Origin: Jiella soli
GTDB lineage: Bacteria > Pseudomonadota > Alphaproteobacteria > Rhizobiales > Rhizobiaceae
Length of the DNA stretch: 64,000 nucleotides
Reading direction: 5' to 3'
Assembly: GCF_020615385.1 (NCBI RefSeq)
Contig: NZ_JAJAVB010000009.1
Location: 62,001-126,000, forward strand
This document shows positions 54,607-63,423 of this stretch, piece by piece. The translations under genes and the position numbers were made by a program. The stretch's first letter is position 1. Each line of letters starts with the position of its first letter. The notes beneath the pieces were generated by a model. That model searched no databases. It had not been told where the DNA came from and worked only from the letters and a program-made list of their open reading frames with translations.

Positions 54607-55617
54607 TCATCCGGCCATAGTGCTAGGTGCCTGCACCACGTCTTCCGCAAACAGACAGGCGGCGCGATGCCGGTCACCGACCGGGATCAGCGGCGGCGGG
54701 TTCTCGGCGCACACCGGCTGAGCGATCGGGCACCGCGTGCGGAAGGCGCAGCCGGACGGCGGGCGGATCGGGGACGGCGGATCGCCCTGCAGCACCGTGC
54801 GCTCACGTGCCCGTGCCACGACCGGGTCGGGGATGGGCGCCGCCGACAGGAGCGCCTTGGTATAGGGGTGGCCAGGGTTCTGGAAGACGTCCTTGCGCGG
54901 TCCGATCTCGACGACCCGGCCGAGATAGAGGACGAGGATCCGGTCCGAGACGAGGCGCACGACCGACAGGTCGTGGCTGATGAAGATCAGCGTCAGCCCC
55001 ATCCGCTCCTTCAGCCCCTTGAGGAGGTTGACGATCTGCGCCTGGATCGAGACGTCGAGCGCCGAGACTGGCTCGTCGCAGACGATTAGTTTCGGCTCGG
55101 TCACGATCGCGCGGGCGATGCCGATGCGCTGAGCCTGGCCGCCGGAGAACTCGTGCGGATAGCGGTTGGCCATCTCCGGCGCGAGCCCGACCTCCTCCAT
55201 CACCCGCGACACCCGTTCGCGCCGCTCCGCCCGGCCGAGGTCTGGCTCAGCGACCCTGAGCGGCTCGGCGATTATCTGGCCGACGGTCATGCGCGGATCG
55301 AGCGAGGCGATCGGGTCCTGGAAGATGATCGACAGGTCCCGCCGCGCCTTGCGCATCTCGCTGTCGGAGAGATCGGTCAGCGACCGGCCCTGCCAGACGA
55401 TGCGGCCGCCCGTTGGTTCGATCAGCCGGAGGATGGAGCGGCCGAGCGTCGACTTCCCGCAGCCTGACTCGCCGACGATGCCGAGCGTCTCGCCCGCGAC
55501 GAGGTCGAAGGAGACGTCGTTGACGGCGGTGAGGTGGACCGGCTTGGCGAAGAGGGACTTGCCGCGAAGCTCGAACACGGTCGACAGATGCTCGACCGAC
55601 AGAAGCGTCTCAGCCAT
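54607..55617 (-). CDS. oppF: oligopeptide/dipeptide ABC transporter ATPase
   Basis: 336 residues. Walker A GESGCGKSTLG, ABC signature FSGGQAQRIGIARA, Walker B LIVCDEPVSALD, H-loop FISHDL, and the C-terminal oligopeptide-family extension with Cys residues in FRTCPIAQPVC-like positions that can bind an iron-sulfur cluster. ATG 55617 overlaps the oppD end by eight bases. It is one of two different ATPases of a peptide importer and the last gene of the operon. Confidence 0.94.
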   Translation of the reverse strand: MAETLLSVEHLSTVFELRGKSLFAKPVHLTAVNDVSFDLVAGETLGIVGESGCGKSTLGRSILRLIEPTGGRIVWQGRSLTDLSDSEMRKARRDLSIIFQDPIASLDPRMTVGQIIAEPLRVAEPDLGRAERRERVSRVMEEVGLAPEMANRYPHEFSGGQAQRIGIARAIVTEPKLIVCDEPVSALDVSIQAQIVNLLKGLKERMGLTLIFISHDLSVVRLVSDRILVLYLGRVVEIGPRKDVFQNPGHPYTKALLSAAPIPDPVVARARERTVLQGDPPSPIRPPSGCAFRTRCPIAQPVCAENPPPLIPVGDRHRAACLFAEDVVQAPSTMAG

Positions 55618-56650
55618 TCAGCGTCTCCGGTGTTCCGGCGCGTTCGCCGTGGTTCGGCCCGGCATCGACGAAGGGGAACCAGCAGGCCGCCCGTCGGCCC
55701 GGCTCCACCTCGGCGAGCGGCGGGCGTTCGCGCCGGCATTTGTCCTCGGCGAAGCGGCAGCGGGGATGGAAGGGGCAGCCCGTCGGCGGATGAATGAGAT
55801 CCGGCGGCCGGCCGGGGATCGGCTCCACCGCCTCGACCTCGCGGTCGACGCGCGGGATCGAGCGGATCAGCGCCGCCGTGTAAGGCATCGCCGGACGCTC
55901 GAAAAGCGCATCGACCCCCGCCTCCTCGACCACGCGGCCGGCATACATGACCACCACCCGGTCCGCGATGCCGGCGACGACGCCGAGGTCGTGGGTGATC
56001 AGCACCAGCGCCGTGCCGAAATCTTCCGAGAGGTCGCGGAAGAGGTCGAGGATCTGCGCCTGGATGGTGACGTCGAGGGCCGTCGTCGGCTCGTCGGCGA
56101 CGATCAGCTTCGGCCGGCACAGAAGCGCCATGGCGATGACGATGCGCTGGCGCATGCCGCCGGACAATTCGTGCGGATACTGGTCGATGCGCCGCTCGGC
56201 CTCCGGAATGCCCACCTTCTTCAGCATGGCCAGCGCCTCGGCCTCGGCCTCGCGCCGGATCATGCCGCGATGGATGGTCAGCGTCTCCGACAGCTGGCGC
56301 CTGATCTTCATGGCCGGGTTCAGCGCCGTCATCGGGTCCTGGAACACCATGGCCATATCGGCGCCGCGAATGCCGTCGAGCTCGCGCGGCGACAGCGACA
56401 GCAGATCGCGGCCTTCGAACAGCGCCTTGCCGTCGGTCTTCGCATTGCCGGCGAGAAGGCCGAAGACGCCGTTGAAGGTCTGGCTCTTGCCGGAGCCCGA
56501 TTCGCCGACGACGGCCAGCGTCTCGCCGCGCGCGACGGCGATGTCGAGGCCGTTCACCGCCTTCACCGTCCCGTCGGGGGTGGCGAAGCGGATGGCGTAG
56601 TCGGAAAGCTGGAGAAGCGGCTGCGCGTCGCGTGTGTCGGACATTGCCAT
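55610..56650 (-). CDS. oppD: oligopeptide/dipeptide ABC transporter ATPase
   Basis: 346 residues. Walker A GESGSGKSQTF, signature LSGGMRQRIVIAMAL, Walker B LIVADEPTTALD, LITHDLG, and the extension GCPFHPRCRFAEDKC carrying the Cys set seen in OppD/DppD. The start is ATG 56650, overlapping the oppC TGA (TGATG). A longer frame that runs upstream across oppC is not used. It pairs with OppF to drive peptide uptake. Confidence 0.94.
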   Translation of the reverse strand: MAMSDTRDAQPLLQLSDYAIRFATPDGTVKAVNGLDIAVARGETLAVVGESGSGKSQTFNGVFGLLAGNAKTDGKALFEGRDLLSLSPRELDGIRGADMAMVFQDPMTALNPAMKIRRQLSETLTIHRGMIRREAEAEALAMLKKVGIPEAERRIDQYPHELSGGMRQRIVIAMALLCRPKLIVADEPTTALDVTIQAQILDLFRDLSEDFGTALVLITHDLGVVAGIADRVVVMYAGRVVEEAGVDALFERPAMPYTAALIRSIPRVDREVEAVEPIPGRPPDLIHPPTGCPFHPRCRFAEDKCRRERPPLAEVEPGRRAACWFPFVDAGPNHGERAGTPETLNG

Positions 56651-57579
56651 CACCGGTCCTTCGGGTCGAACGCGTCGCGCAGGCCGTCGCCGACGAAGGC
56701 GAAGGCGAGCAGCAGCGTGACGAGAATCCCGCCGGGGAAGAGGAGCAGCCAGTCGGCCGCCCCGATCGCCTTCGTGCCCTCGGAGATCAGCGTGCCCAGC
56801 GAGGTCAGCGGTTCCTGAACGCCGAAGCCGAGATAGGACAGGAAGCTCTCGGTGATGACGATCTCCGGAATGGTCAGCGTCGCATAGATGACCACCGGGC
56901 CGACCAGGTTCGGCACGATGTGCCTCAGGATGATCGGGAAGCTCGAGACGCCGGCGGCGCGCGCGGCCTCCACGAACTCCTTCTCCTTGAGCGACAGCGT
57001 CTGACCACGCACGATCCGCGCCATGGTCAGCCATTCCAGAAGGCCGATCGCGGCAAACAGCAGGAAGACGTCGCGGCCGAACATCACCATCAGGAGAATG
57101 ACGAACAGGATGTACGGCAGGGCGTACATGACGTCGACGAAGCGCATCATGGCGGAATCGACGACGCCGCCGGCAAAGCCCGAGACCGCGCCGTAGAGAA
57201 CGCCGACGCAGACCGAGACCGTGGTCGCGATGATCGCCACGAGGAGCGAGATCCGCGTGCCGTAGAAGCAGCGGGCGAGAAGGTCGCGGCCGTTCTGGTC
57301 GGTGCCGAAATAGTGGCCGGACTCGATCGAGGGCGGCGCGCCGAAGGCCGACCAGTCCGGCGTCTCGTAGTCGAAGGGGATGAGATAGGGCCCGACGAGA
57401 GCGGCGAGGATGATGAACACAAGGACGACCAGCGCCACCATCGCCGCGGCGTTCGAGCGGAACCTGCGCATGGCGTCGCGGGTGAGCGAACGCGGCTTGC
57501 CGCGCGGCAGATCCGCGTCCTCCTCGCGATCGATGAAGGCCTCTTCGAGCGCCCGGCGCTTGTCTGCGTAAAGGGTCAT
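56650..57579 (-). CDS. oppC: oligopeptide ABC transporter permease
   Basis: 309 residues from ATG 57579, which overlaps the oppB stop (ATGA); an in-frame start 27 bases earlier would lie inside oppB. An N-terminal cytoplasmic segment precedes six helices; the characteristic ~70-residue periplasmic loop with GTDQNGRDLLARCFYGTRIS is present, and the EAA loop reads EFVEAARAAGVSSFPIILRH. It forms the channel together with OppB. Confidence 0.94.
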   Translation of the reverse strand: MTLYADKRRALEEAFIDREEDADLPRGKPRSLTRDAMRRFRSNAAAMVALVVLVFIILAALVGPYLIPFDYETPDWSAFGAPPSIESGHYFGTDQNGRDLLARCFYGTRISLLVAIIATTVSVCVGVLYGAVSGFAGGVVDSAMMRFVDVMYALPYILFVILLMVMFGRDVFLLFAAIGLLEWLTMARIVRGQTLSLKEKEFVEAARAAGVSSFPIILRHIVPNLVGPVVIYATLTIPEIVITESFLSYLGFGVQEPLTSLGTLISEGTKAIGAADWLLLFPGGILVTLLLAFAFVGDGLRDAFDPKDR

Positions 57580-58499
57580 CGGCGCCGCACCTTCGGGTCG
57601 AGCCAAGCATAGGCGAGATCGACGAGGAGATTGAGGGCGACGATCAGCGCCATGTAGAAGATCACCGTACCGAGCACCATGCCGTAGTCGCGGTTGAGCG
57701 CGGCGTTGACGAAATAGCGGCCGATGCCGGGAATACCGAAGATCTGTTCCACCACGATCGACCCGGTGAGGAGATAGCCCGCCGCCGGCCCGAGATAGGA
57801 GACGACCGGGGTAAGCGCGGGACGGAGCGCATGGTTGAGGATCACGCGGCGTCCGCCGATCCCCTTCGCCCGCGCGGTCTTGATGAAGTTGGCGTTGAGC
57901 GTCTCGATCAGCGAGCCGCGCATCAGCCGCGAGATGCGCGCGATGTGCGGCAGCGCCAGCACGATCACCGGCATCAGGAGGAAGCGGAGCGATCCGTCGC
58001 CCCAGCCGCCCACCGGCAGCCAGGCGAGATGGACACCGAAGACGAGCTGCAGGATCGGCGCGACCAGGAAGTTCGGCACGACCAGCCCGGCCATCGCAAT
58101 GGCGGCGATGAGATAGTCCGCCGACCGGTTCTTGTAGAGCGCGCCGTAGATGCCGGCCGCGATGCCGAGGACGACGGCGAGAAGAAAGGCCGAGCCGCCG
58201 AGGATCAGCGTGTAGGGCAGGCCGATGGCGATCTGCTGGCCGACGGTGAAGTCCTTGGTGACGAAGGACGGGCCGAGGTCGAGATGGATCAGCCGGCCGA
58301 GATAGCGCAAATACTGGACGACGAGCGGATCGTCGAGATGGTAGTAGGCGCGCAGGTTCGCCAGAACTTCCGGAGGCAGCGCCCGCTCCTGGTCGAACGG
58401 CCCGCCGGGCGCGAGCCGCAGGATGAAGAAGCAGGCGGTGATCGCGATCAGGATCACCGGGATCGTCGAAGCGAGCCGCTTCAGGACGAAGATCAGCAT
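57576..58499 (-). CDS. oppB: oligopeptide ABC transporter permease
   Basis: 307 residues from ATG 58499 (MLIFVLKRLASTIPVILIA), the standard start of OppB/DppB proteins; a longer frame upstream is not protein-like. Six helices are visible, with the periplasmic region containing GGPFDQERALPPEVLANL and the EAA loop FIKTARAKGIGGRRVILNH. It heads the transporter genes behind oppA with a 124-bp gap, room for a stem-loop that could reduce read-through. Confidence 0.93.
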   Translation of the reverse strand: MLIFVLKRLASTIPVILIAITACFFILRLAPGGPFDQERALPPEVLANLRAYYHLDDPLVVQYLRYLGRLIHLDLGPSFVTKDFTVGQQIAIGLPYTLILGGSAFLLAVVLGIAAGIYGALYKNRSADYLIAAIAMAGLVVPNFLVAPILQLVFGVHLAWLPVGGWGDGSLRFLLMPVIVLALPHIARISRLMRGSLIETLNANFIKTARAKGIGGRRVILNHALRPALTPVVSYLGPAAGYLLTGSIVVEQIFGIPGIGRYFVNAALNRDYGMVLGTVIFYMALIVALNLLVDLAYAWLDPKVRRR

Positions 58500-58623
58500 G
58501 TCAGGATCGTCTCGATTTTCGCCCGGGGCTCGTTGATCGGCCCCGGTGCGGGATGCATGCACCAACCGGCGCATGCCGATGGCCGGCCGGCGAACTCGTC
58601 GCCAGCCGGTCGTGGCGGTTGGC

Positions 58624-60210
58624 CTATTCGCTCATCGACATCCAGCGCGTGCGGTGCTTGTCGAAGACGTTGTCCTCGAAGCCCTTGATCTTCGGAGATA
58701 CGATGTTCTCCGACAGGTAGAAGTAGATCGGCAGCGCGGCATCGTCGTCCAGCGCGATCTTCTCGGCGCTTTCCAGCGTCTCGGCGCGCTTTTCGAGGTC
58801 CTGCTGGGTCGAGGCCTCTTCGAGCAGGGCGTCGTATTTCTCGTTCGACCAGCGTCCGTAATTCATCTCGATACCGGTCTTCAGGAGGTCGAGGAAATTG
58901 ACGGGATCGTTGAAGTCGGCGAGCCATCCGGCGCGGGCGACCTCGAAGGCGCCCTCGCGCAGATTGGCGTAGTGGACCTTCACCTCGGCGTTGACCAGGC
59001 TGACATTGATGCCGAGCGGCTTCCACATGGCGGCGATCGCGACGGCGATCCGCTTGTGGTTGTCGGAGGTGTTGTAGCTGAGCGTGATGTTCAGCGGCTT
59101 GTCAGGCCCGTAGCCAGCCTCGGCAAGGAGCTTCTTGGCTTCCTCGACGCGCTGCGGATAGGGCTCGTCCTTCCAGTCGAAGCGGGCGCCCTCCTCCGGA
59201 TAGTTGTTCATGCCCGGAGGCACCCAGCCGAAGGCGGCGGGCTCGCCGGAGCCGAGCACCTTCGGGCCGATCGCCTCGCGATAGACCGCCATCGACAGCG
59301 CCTGGCGTACCTTGGCATTGTCGAAGGGCGGCTTGGAGGTGTTGAAGACGTAGTAGTAGAGGCCGGCGAAGGGCGCGAAATGCCCCTGCCCCGGCAGGTT
59401 CGCCTCGATGAACTTGAACTGGTCCTTCGGATAGTCGGTCATCCAGTCGATCTCGCCGGCCTGGTAGCGTCGGAAGCCGGCCGACACGTCCTCCATCGAC
59501 AGGAAGCGGACGCCGTCGATGTCGAGATCCTTCACGTCGTACCACTGGTCGTTCTTGGCGGTGAGCACATGGCTGCCCGGCACCCACTCGACCGGCTTGT
59601 AGGGCCCGTCGGTGACGATGTTGCCGATCTTGACCCAGGCGTCGCCGACCTTGTCGACGAGGTGCTTGGGGATCGGATAGGCGGTGTAGTGCATCAACAG
59701 GCTTGGATAGTACGGCACCGCATGCTCGAGCGTGATCTGAAGCGTCTTGTCGTCGACCGCCTTGATGCCCAGCTCGGACGTATCCTTGATCTTGCCGGTG
59801 TTGATCGCCTCGGCGTTCTTCATCGGATATTGCAGATAGGCGTATTGCGCGGCGTTCTTCGGGTCCATCAGCCGGCGGAAGGCGAAGACGAAGTCCTCCG
59901 CCGTCACCGGCTCGCCGTCCGACCACTTCGCATCGTCCCGCAGCTTGAACGTATAGGTCAGGCCGTCGTCGGAGACCTCGTAGCTCTTGGCGACGCCCAG
60001 CACCGGCTTGGCGTTGGCATCCTCGGTGAACAGGCCCTCGTAGATGTCGCCCGCGACCCGGTCTTCCCAGTCGCCGGAAAGCTTCTGCGGATCGAGCGAG
60101 GTGACGTCGCCGCCATTGTAGACGACCATTTCCTTCGCCTCTGCAGCGCCAACCGCCAACAGGGTCGAGAGCGCCAGCGCGCCCGTGAATGTTCTGAACG
60201 AAAAGCTCAT
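58624..60210 (-). CDS. oppA: oligopeptide ABC transporter substrate-binding protein
   Basis: 528 residues from ATG 60210, with GGAGG ten bases upstream. A signal peptide ends near GAAEAK. The mature protein is SBP_bac_5 type: NGGDVTSLDPQKLSGDWEDR start, GLTYTFKLRDDAKWSDGEPV, and NAKVRQALSMAVYREAIG toward the middle, typical of OppA. It captures peptides for OppBCDF. The first gene of the operon, with its promoter in the preceding spacer. Confidence 0.95.
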   Translation of the reverse strand: MSFSFRTFTGALALSTLLAVGAAEAKEMVVYNGGDVTSLDPQKLSGDWEDRVAGDIYEGLFTEDANAKPVLGVAKSYEVSDDGLTYTFKLRDDAKWSDGEPVTAEDFVFAFRRLMDPKNAAQYAYLQYPMKNAEAINTGKIKDTSELGIKAVDDKTLQITLEHAVPYYPSLLMHYTAYPIPKHLVDKVGDAWVKIGNIVTDGPYKPVEWVPGSHVLTAKNDQWYDVKDLDIDGVRFLSMEDVSAGFRRYQAGEIDWMTDYPKDQFKFIEANLPGQGHFAPFAGLYYYVFNTSKPPFDNAKVRQALSMAVYREAIGPKVLGSGEPAAFGWVPPGMNNYPEEGARFDWKDEPYPQRVEEAKKLLAEAGYGPDKPLNITLSYNTSDNHKRIAVAIAAMWKPLGINVSLVNAEVKVHYANLREGAFEVARAGWLADFNDPVNFLDLLKTGIEMNYGRWSNEKYDALLEEASTQQDLEKRAETLESAEKIALDDDAALPIYFYLSENIVSPKIKGFEDNVFDKHRTRWMSMSE

Positions 60211-60616
60211 GGGAATCTGCCTCCACAAGTAGCGCCGGCGGCGCATCCTTGATGCGCATCTGTCGCGATTGGGGTCGCTGCTGTCCAGAGGGACACTGGG
60301 CAAAGATTGCGCAGCAACGGCCTGCGGAAAGTGCTGACGAAGCGTCATTAGCGGTTGCAAAAACGAGGCGGACAGCGGCTCCGCCCGCGATCGGACGGCG
60401 CGCGCACTGCCTATGACGCAAAGGAAAAAATTGTCGAAGCGTGACTGTGGATAGCGAGGATAAACCGGTTCGGCCGTGGTTTTCCGTCCATGGGTCGCGA
60501 AGTTGTGATCGAAAGGACGGCACCTCTCGTCTCAGCACGAGGAACGCCCCTCCCGGTCGCGTGGATCGATCCGGGCTGGACCGCATTCCTGCCGCGAACC
60601 AGCGTAGGAGCAAATC
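60211..60616. promoter_or_regulatory. 406-bp divergent region between oppA and the GST gene
   Basis: No gene is seen. It must hold the oppA promoter on one strand and the promoter of the glutathione-transferase gene on the other. TAGGAGCAAATC precedes the TTG start at 60617. Confidence 0.4.
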
Positions 60617-61348
60617 TTGAGCTACGATCTCTACTACTGGCCGATGGGGCCCGGACGCGGCGAGTATCCCCGGCTCGTCCTCGAAGCGGCGGAAGTCGCC
60701 TATCGCGACGTCGCACGGCTGGCGGAAAGCGAAGGCGGCGGCATGAAGGCGATGACGGCCTTCCTGTCGGGCGAGCGCGGTCCGCTCATTCCGTTCGCCC
60801 CGCCCTTCCTGATCGACGGCGATCTCGTGATCTCTCAGGCGGCGGAAACCTCCGCCTATCTCGGGGAGAAGCACGGGCTCGCACCGCTTCGCGAGGCCGA
60901 CCGGCAGTTCGCCCGCTCGATCGCCTTCACCACCGCCGATCTCGTCGCCGAAGCGCACGACGTGCATCATCCGGTCGGCACGGGCCTCTATTACGAGGAC
61001 CAGAAATCGGAATCCAAGCGCCGCGCGGAAGGCTTCCGCAACGAGCGCATCCCGAAATTCCTTGGCTGGTACGAGAAGCTCCTGTCGAACAACCCGGAGG
61101 GTCCGGACTTCCTCGTCGGCGACCGGCTGACCTATGCCGATCTCGGCCTGTTCCAGACATGGCTCGGGCTGGAATACGCATTCCCCCGGCGCATGGCGAA
61201 CATCGCGGGCGACTATCCGAAGATCCGCAGCCTGGTGGAGCGCGTGTCGAGGCATGAGGCGGTCGCCGCCTATCTCGCCAGCGAGCGCCGCCTTCCCTTT
61301 AACGAAAGCGGCATCTTCCGGCACTATCCGGAGCTCGACGCGGAATAG
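60617..61348 (+). CDS. glutathione S-transferase family protein
   Basis: 243 residues starting at TTG 60617 with a TAGGAG ribosome-binding site. The N-terminal thioredoxin-like domain has YYWPMGPGRGEYPRLVLE (active-site Tyr region), PPFLIDGDLVISQAAETSAY (cis-Pro and Glu/Ser glutathione site), and the C-terminal helical domain contains FLVGDRLTYADLGLFQ, the conserved capping motif. The extended N-terminal loop differs from short bacterial GSTs and resembles the sigma/pi-like subgroup. Detoxification or redox role is likely; the substrate is unknown. Confidence 0.88.
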   Translation: MSYDLYYWPMGPGRGEYPRLVLEAAEVAYRDVARLAESEGGGMKAMTAFLSGERGPLIPFAPPFLIDGDLVISQAAETSAYLGEKHGLAPLREADRQFARSIAFTTADLVAEAHDVHHPVGTGLYYEDQKSESKRRAEGFRNERIPKFLGWYEKLLSNNPEGPDFLVGDRLTYADLGLFQTWLGLEYAFPRRMANIAGDYPKIRSLVERVSRHEAVAAYLASERRLPFNESGIFRHYPELDAE

Positions 61349-61378
61349 CTGCCGGACAATAGCTGCCGGACAAACGAA

Positions 61379-61401
61379 CGCCCCGGCGGAAGGCCGGGGC
61401 G
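61379..61401. terminator. GC-rich hairpin terminator between convergent genes
   Basis: CGCCCCGGC (61379-61387), loop GGAAG, GCCGGGGCG (61393-61401): a nine-base perfect stem followed by CAAAAG. It lies between the GST gene (ending at 61348) and the lytic transglycosylase (ending at 61454); on the opposite strand the hairpin is followed by a T-run (CTTTTG side), so it suits the leftward gene best. Confidence 0.7.
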
Positions 61402-61453
61402 CAAAAGCCTTTCAGATGGTTGGGCGGCAGGGCAAGCGCCCTGCCGATCCGCA

Positions 61454-62278
61454 TCAGCTGGCGAGCTTGGAGGCGAAGAGGGCGAGTGCCTTCTGGTAGA
61501 CGCCGGCCCTGTTCCAGTCGCGCAGGACCGAGAAGTTCGGCTGGCCCGGCTGGTAGCCGGCGCCCGGCTGCCAGCCGTGCTGGCGCAGGAAGTTCGCGGT
61601 CGAGGCGAGGACATCGGCCTTCGAATTGATCAGGTCGCGGCGGCCGTTGCCGTCGCCGTCCACGGCGAAGCGCAGATAGTTCTTGGCGAGAAACTGGGTC
61701 TGGCCGATTTCGCCGGCCCAGGCGCCGCGCATCTGGTTCGGGCGCATGTCGCCCCGATCGACGATGCCGAGCGCGGCGAGGAGCTCCTCAGTGAAGAAGT
61801 CCGAGCGGCGGCAGTCATAGGCGAGCGTCGCCAGCGAGTTGAAGACGTTCATGTTGCCGGAATTGGAGCCGAAGCCGGTCTCCATGCCCCAGATCGCGAC
61901 CAGCACCTCCTTCTGCACGCCGTAGCGCTGCTCGATCGAATTGAGCAGCTGGCGGTTCTGCGAGATGATGCGCTTGCCCTTCGAGACGAAGGAGGCCGGC
62001 GCGCGCCGCGCCATGAAGGCGTCGAGCGACAGGTTCATCGAATGCTGATTGCGATCGAGGCTGATCACCTTGGAGGAGTACTGGGCCGGCATCAGCGCCG
62101 CCTCGACGGTGCGCTGGGAGATCCCGGCACGCACGGCCTCCTGGGCCATCTGCTGCTTCCACTGGTTGAACCCGCCGGCCGAGTTGCCGCACTGGGCTGC
62201 GAGCGCGGGCGCTGCCGAAAAGCCCGTTGCCAGGGCGGCGGCGGCGATGGCCGTCAGGAAGGTTCGTCTGAAATTCAT
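61454..62278 (-). CDS. lytic murein transglycosylase (MltB-like)
   Basis: 274 residues from ATG 62278 with GAGGACAAGCGAC upstream. Signal peptide to about PALAAQ, so it is periplasmic. The catalytic Glu lies in AIWGMETGFGSNSGN, and the motifs FNSLATLAYDCRRSDFF and GAWAGEIGQTQFLAKNYL are typical of the SLT_2/MltB family. It cleaves peptidoglycan between MurNAc and GlcNAc with 1,6-anhydro products. The C-terminal peptidoglycan-binding domain of longer family members is absent, though the protein is complete. Confidence 0.93.
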   Translation of the reverse strand: MNFRRTFLTAIAAAALATGFSAAPALAAQCGNSAGGFNQWKQQMAQEAVRAGISQRTVEAALMPAQYSSKVISLDRNQHSMNLSLDAFMARRAPASFVSKGKRIISQNRQLLNSIEQRYGVQKEVLVAIWGMETGFGSNSGNMNVFNSLATLAYDCRRSDFFTEELLAALGIVDRGDMRPNQMRGAWAGEIGQTQFLAKNYLRFAVDGDGNGRRDLINSKADVLASTANFLRQHGWQPGAGYQPGQPNFSVLRDWNRAGVYQKALALFASKLAS

Positions 62279-62623
62279 GTCGCTTGTCCTCATTGGGCAA
62301 GGTCCACCGATCGGGGAGCGGCGGAAGGTTGATCGATTCTTGCGGGAAGCGGGCAGGCCGGACCGAACACACCGGCCACCCCGCACCGGGCCAACCAGCG
62401 CCCGCAGCCACCAGTCGGCAGAAGCAAGGGGCCGAAGGCTCCGGGCGGAGTGAAAACGCACCGCTTCCGCCGCGCCTGACCCCCGCATCACGCAACACCC
62501 CGCCTTCCTAGCCGATCGGCCCCCCATTGCGAAGGGCACAACCGCGACAGTTTCATGGCGGCGTCCCGAAAGCCGTTGACAGTGCCCCGGCCCGCGCACT
62601 AAATGCCGCTCGCAACGGTGGAC
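62279..62623. other. 345-bp gap upstream of tRNA-Ala
   Basis: No gene is recognised. It contains the promoter of the lytic transglycosylase gene and, at its right end, that of tRNA-Ala. Confidence 0.4.
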
Positions 62624-62699
<76 letters not shown>

Positions 62700-62724
62700 A
62701 TGCCTTCCTCTTTGCAGTGCCGGT

Positions 62725-63012
62725 ATGGTTCTCGGTTCTTCGAGCCGAACCGAATGCGCGCGTCGATCGACGCGCTGCGCGAAAGCTGCCCGCGCGATCC
62801 GCTTCGTCGACGAGGTCGAGGCCCGCCCCGACCGGCACCATCCGATCGGCGAACCGATCTGCCACAGCGAATGGTTCGGGACCGGCGGGATGGACACAGA
62901 GACCATCCGGGGCTTCGTGCGACTGGCCACCGAGGGGCAGCCGCTGATCGGCATCCAGTCCTTCATCGGCGCCGATCTCGGCGCGATCCGCCACGCGGCC
63001 GGGCTCGACTGA
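62725..63012 (+). CDS. possible small protein (95 codons)
   Basis: The C-terminal two-thirds of this frame, about EVEARPDRHHPIGEPICHSE to GFVRLATEGQPLIGIQSFIG, has a composition like real protein; the N-terminal third does not. It lies in the gap between tRNA-Ala and the response regulator. No ribosome-binding site is convincing and no family is recognised. It may be a shortened gene starting further downstream. Confidence 0.35.
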   Translation: MVLGSSSRTECARRSTRCAKAARAIRFVDEVEARPDRHHPIGEPICHSEWFGTGGMDTETIRGFVRLATEGQPLIGIQSFIGADLGAIRHAAGLD

Positions 63013-63015
63013 CCG

Positions 63016-63420
63016 TCAGGTGCCGGACGAGGCGGATGTGCCGGCGCCCGTCACATCGGCCGCGTCCTTCCCGCTGCCGAACAGGGTAGCCGTCAGCCAG
63101 TCGGGCGCAACCGGCTTTTCACAAGCCGGGACATTCGCGAAACGTTCCGGAAGCAGCGAGCAGTCGTAGCCCGTGGCGAAGACGAACGGCACGCCGCGCG
63201 ATATCAGCGCGTCGGCGACCGGGAAGCTCAACTCGCCGCGCAGGTTGATGTCGAGCACGGCGCCGTCGAGCTGCGCCTCGCCCTCGACTGCGGCCAGCGC
63301 CTCCGCGAGTGTCGCCACCGGCCCGGCCACCGTGGCGCCGGCCTCGGTGAACAGCAGCATCATGTCCTCCGCGAGGAAGTAGTCGTCCTCGACGATCAGG
63401 ATTCTGCGCCCCTTCAGCAT
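63016..63420 (-). CDS. single-domain response regulator
   Basis: 134-residue CheY-like receiver. ILIVEDDYFLAEDM has the acidic pocket (two Asp), DGAVLDINLRGE carries the phosphoacceptor Asp, GVPFVFATGYD has the switch Thr, and CEKPVAP the invariant Lys. There is no output domain. It lies four bases after the HWE kinase gene on the same strand, so the two form a two-component pair. This LDINLRGE/EKP subtype is typical of partners of HWE kinases in the general stress or light-response systems of alphaproteobacteria. Confidence 0.93.
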   Translation of the reverse strand: MLKGRRILIVEDDYFLAEDMMLLFTEAGATVAGPVATLAEALAAVEGEAQLDGAVLDINLRGELSFPVADALISRGVPFVFATGYDCSLLPERFANVPACEKPVAPDWLTATLFGSGKDAADVTGAGTSASSGT

Positions 63421-63423
63421 CCC

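Noticed and set aside
59102-61324. 740-codon leftward frame across oppA and the GST gene
   Set aside because: Crosses two convincing genes in another frame and is Arg/Gly-rich; clearly a shadow.
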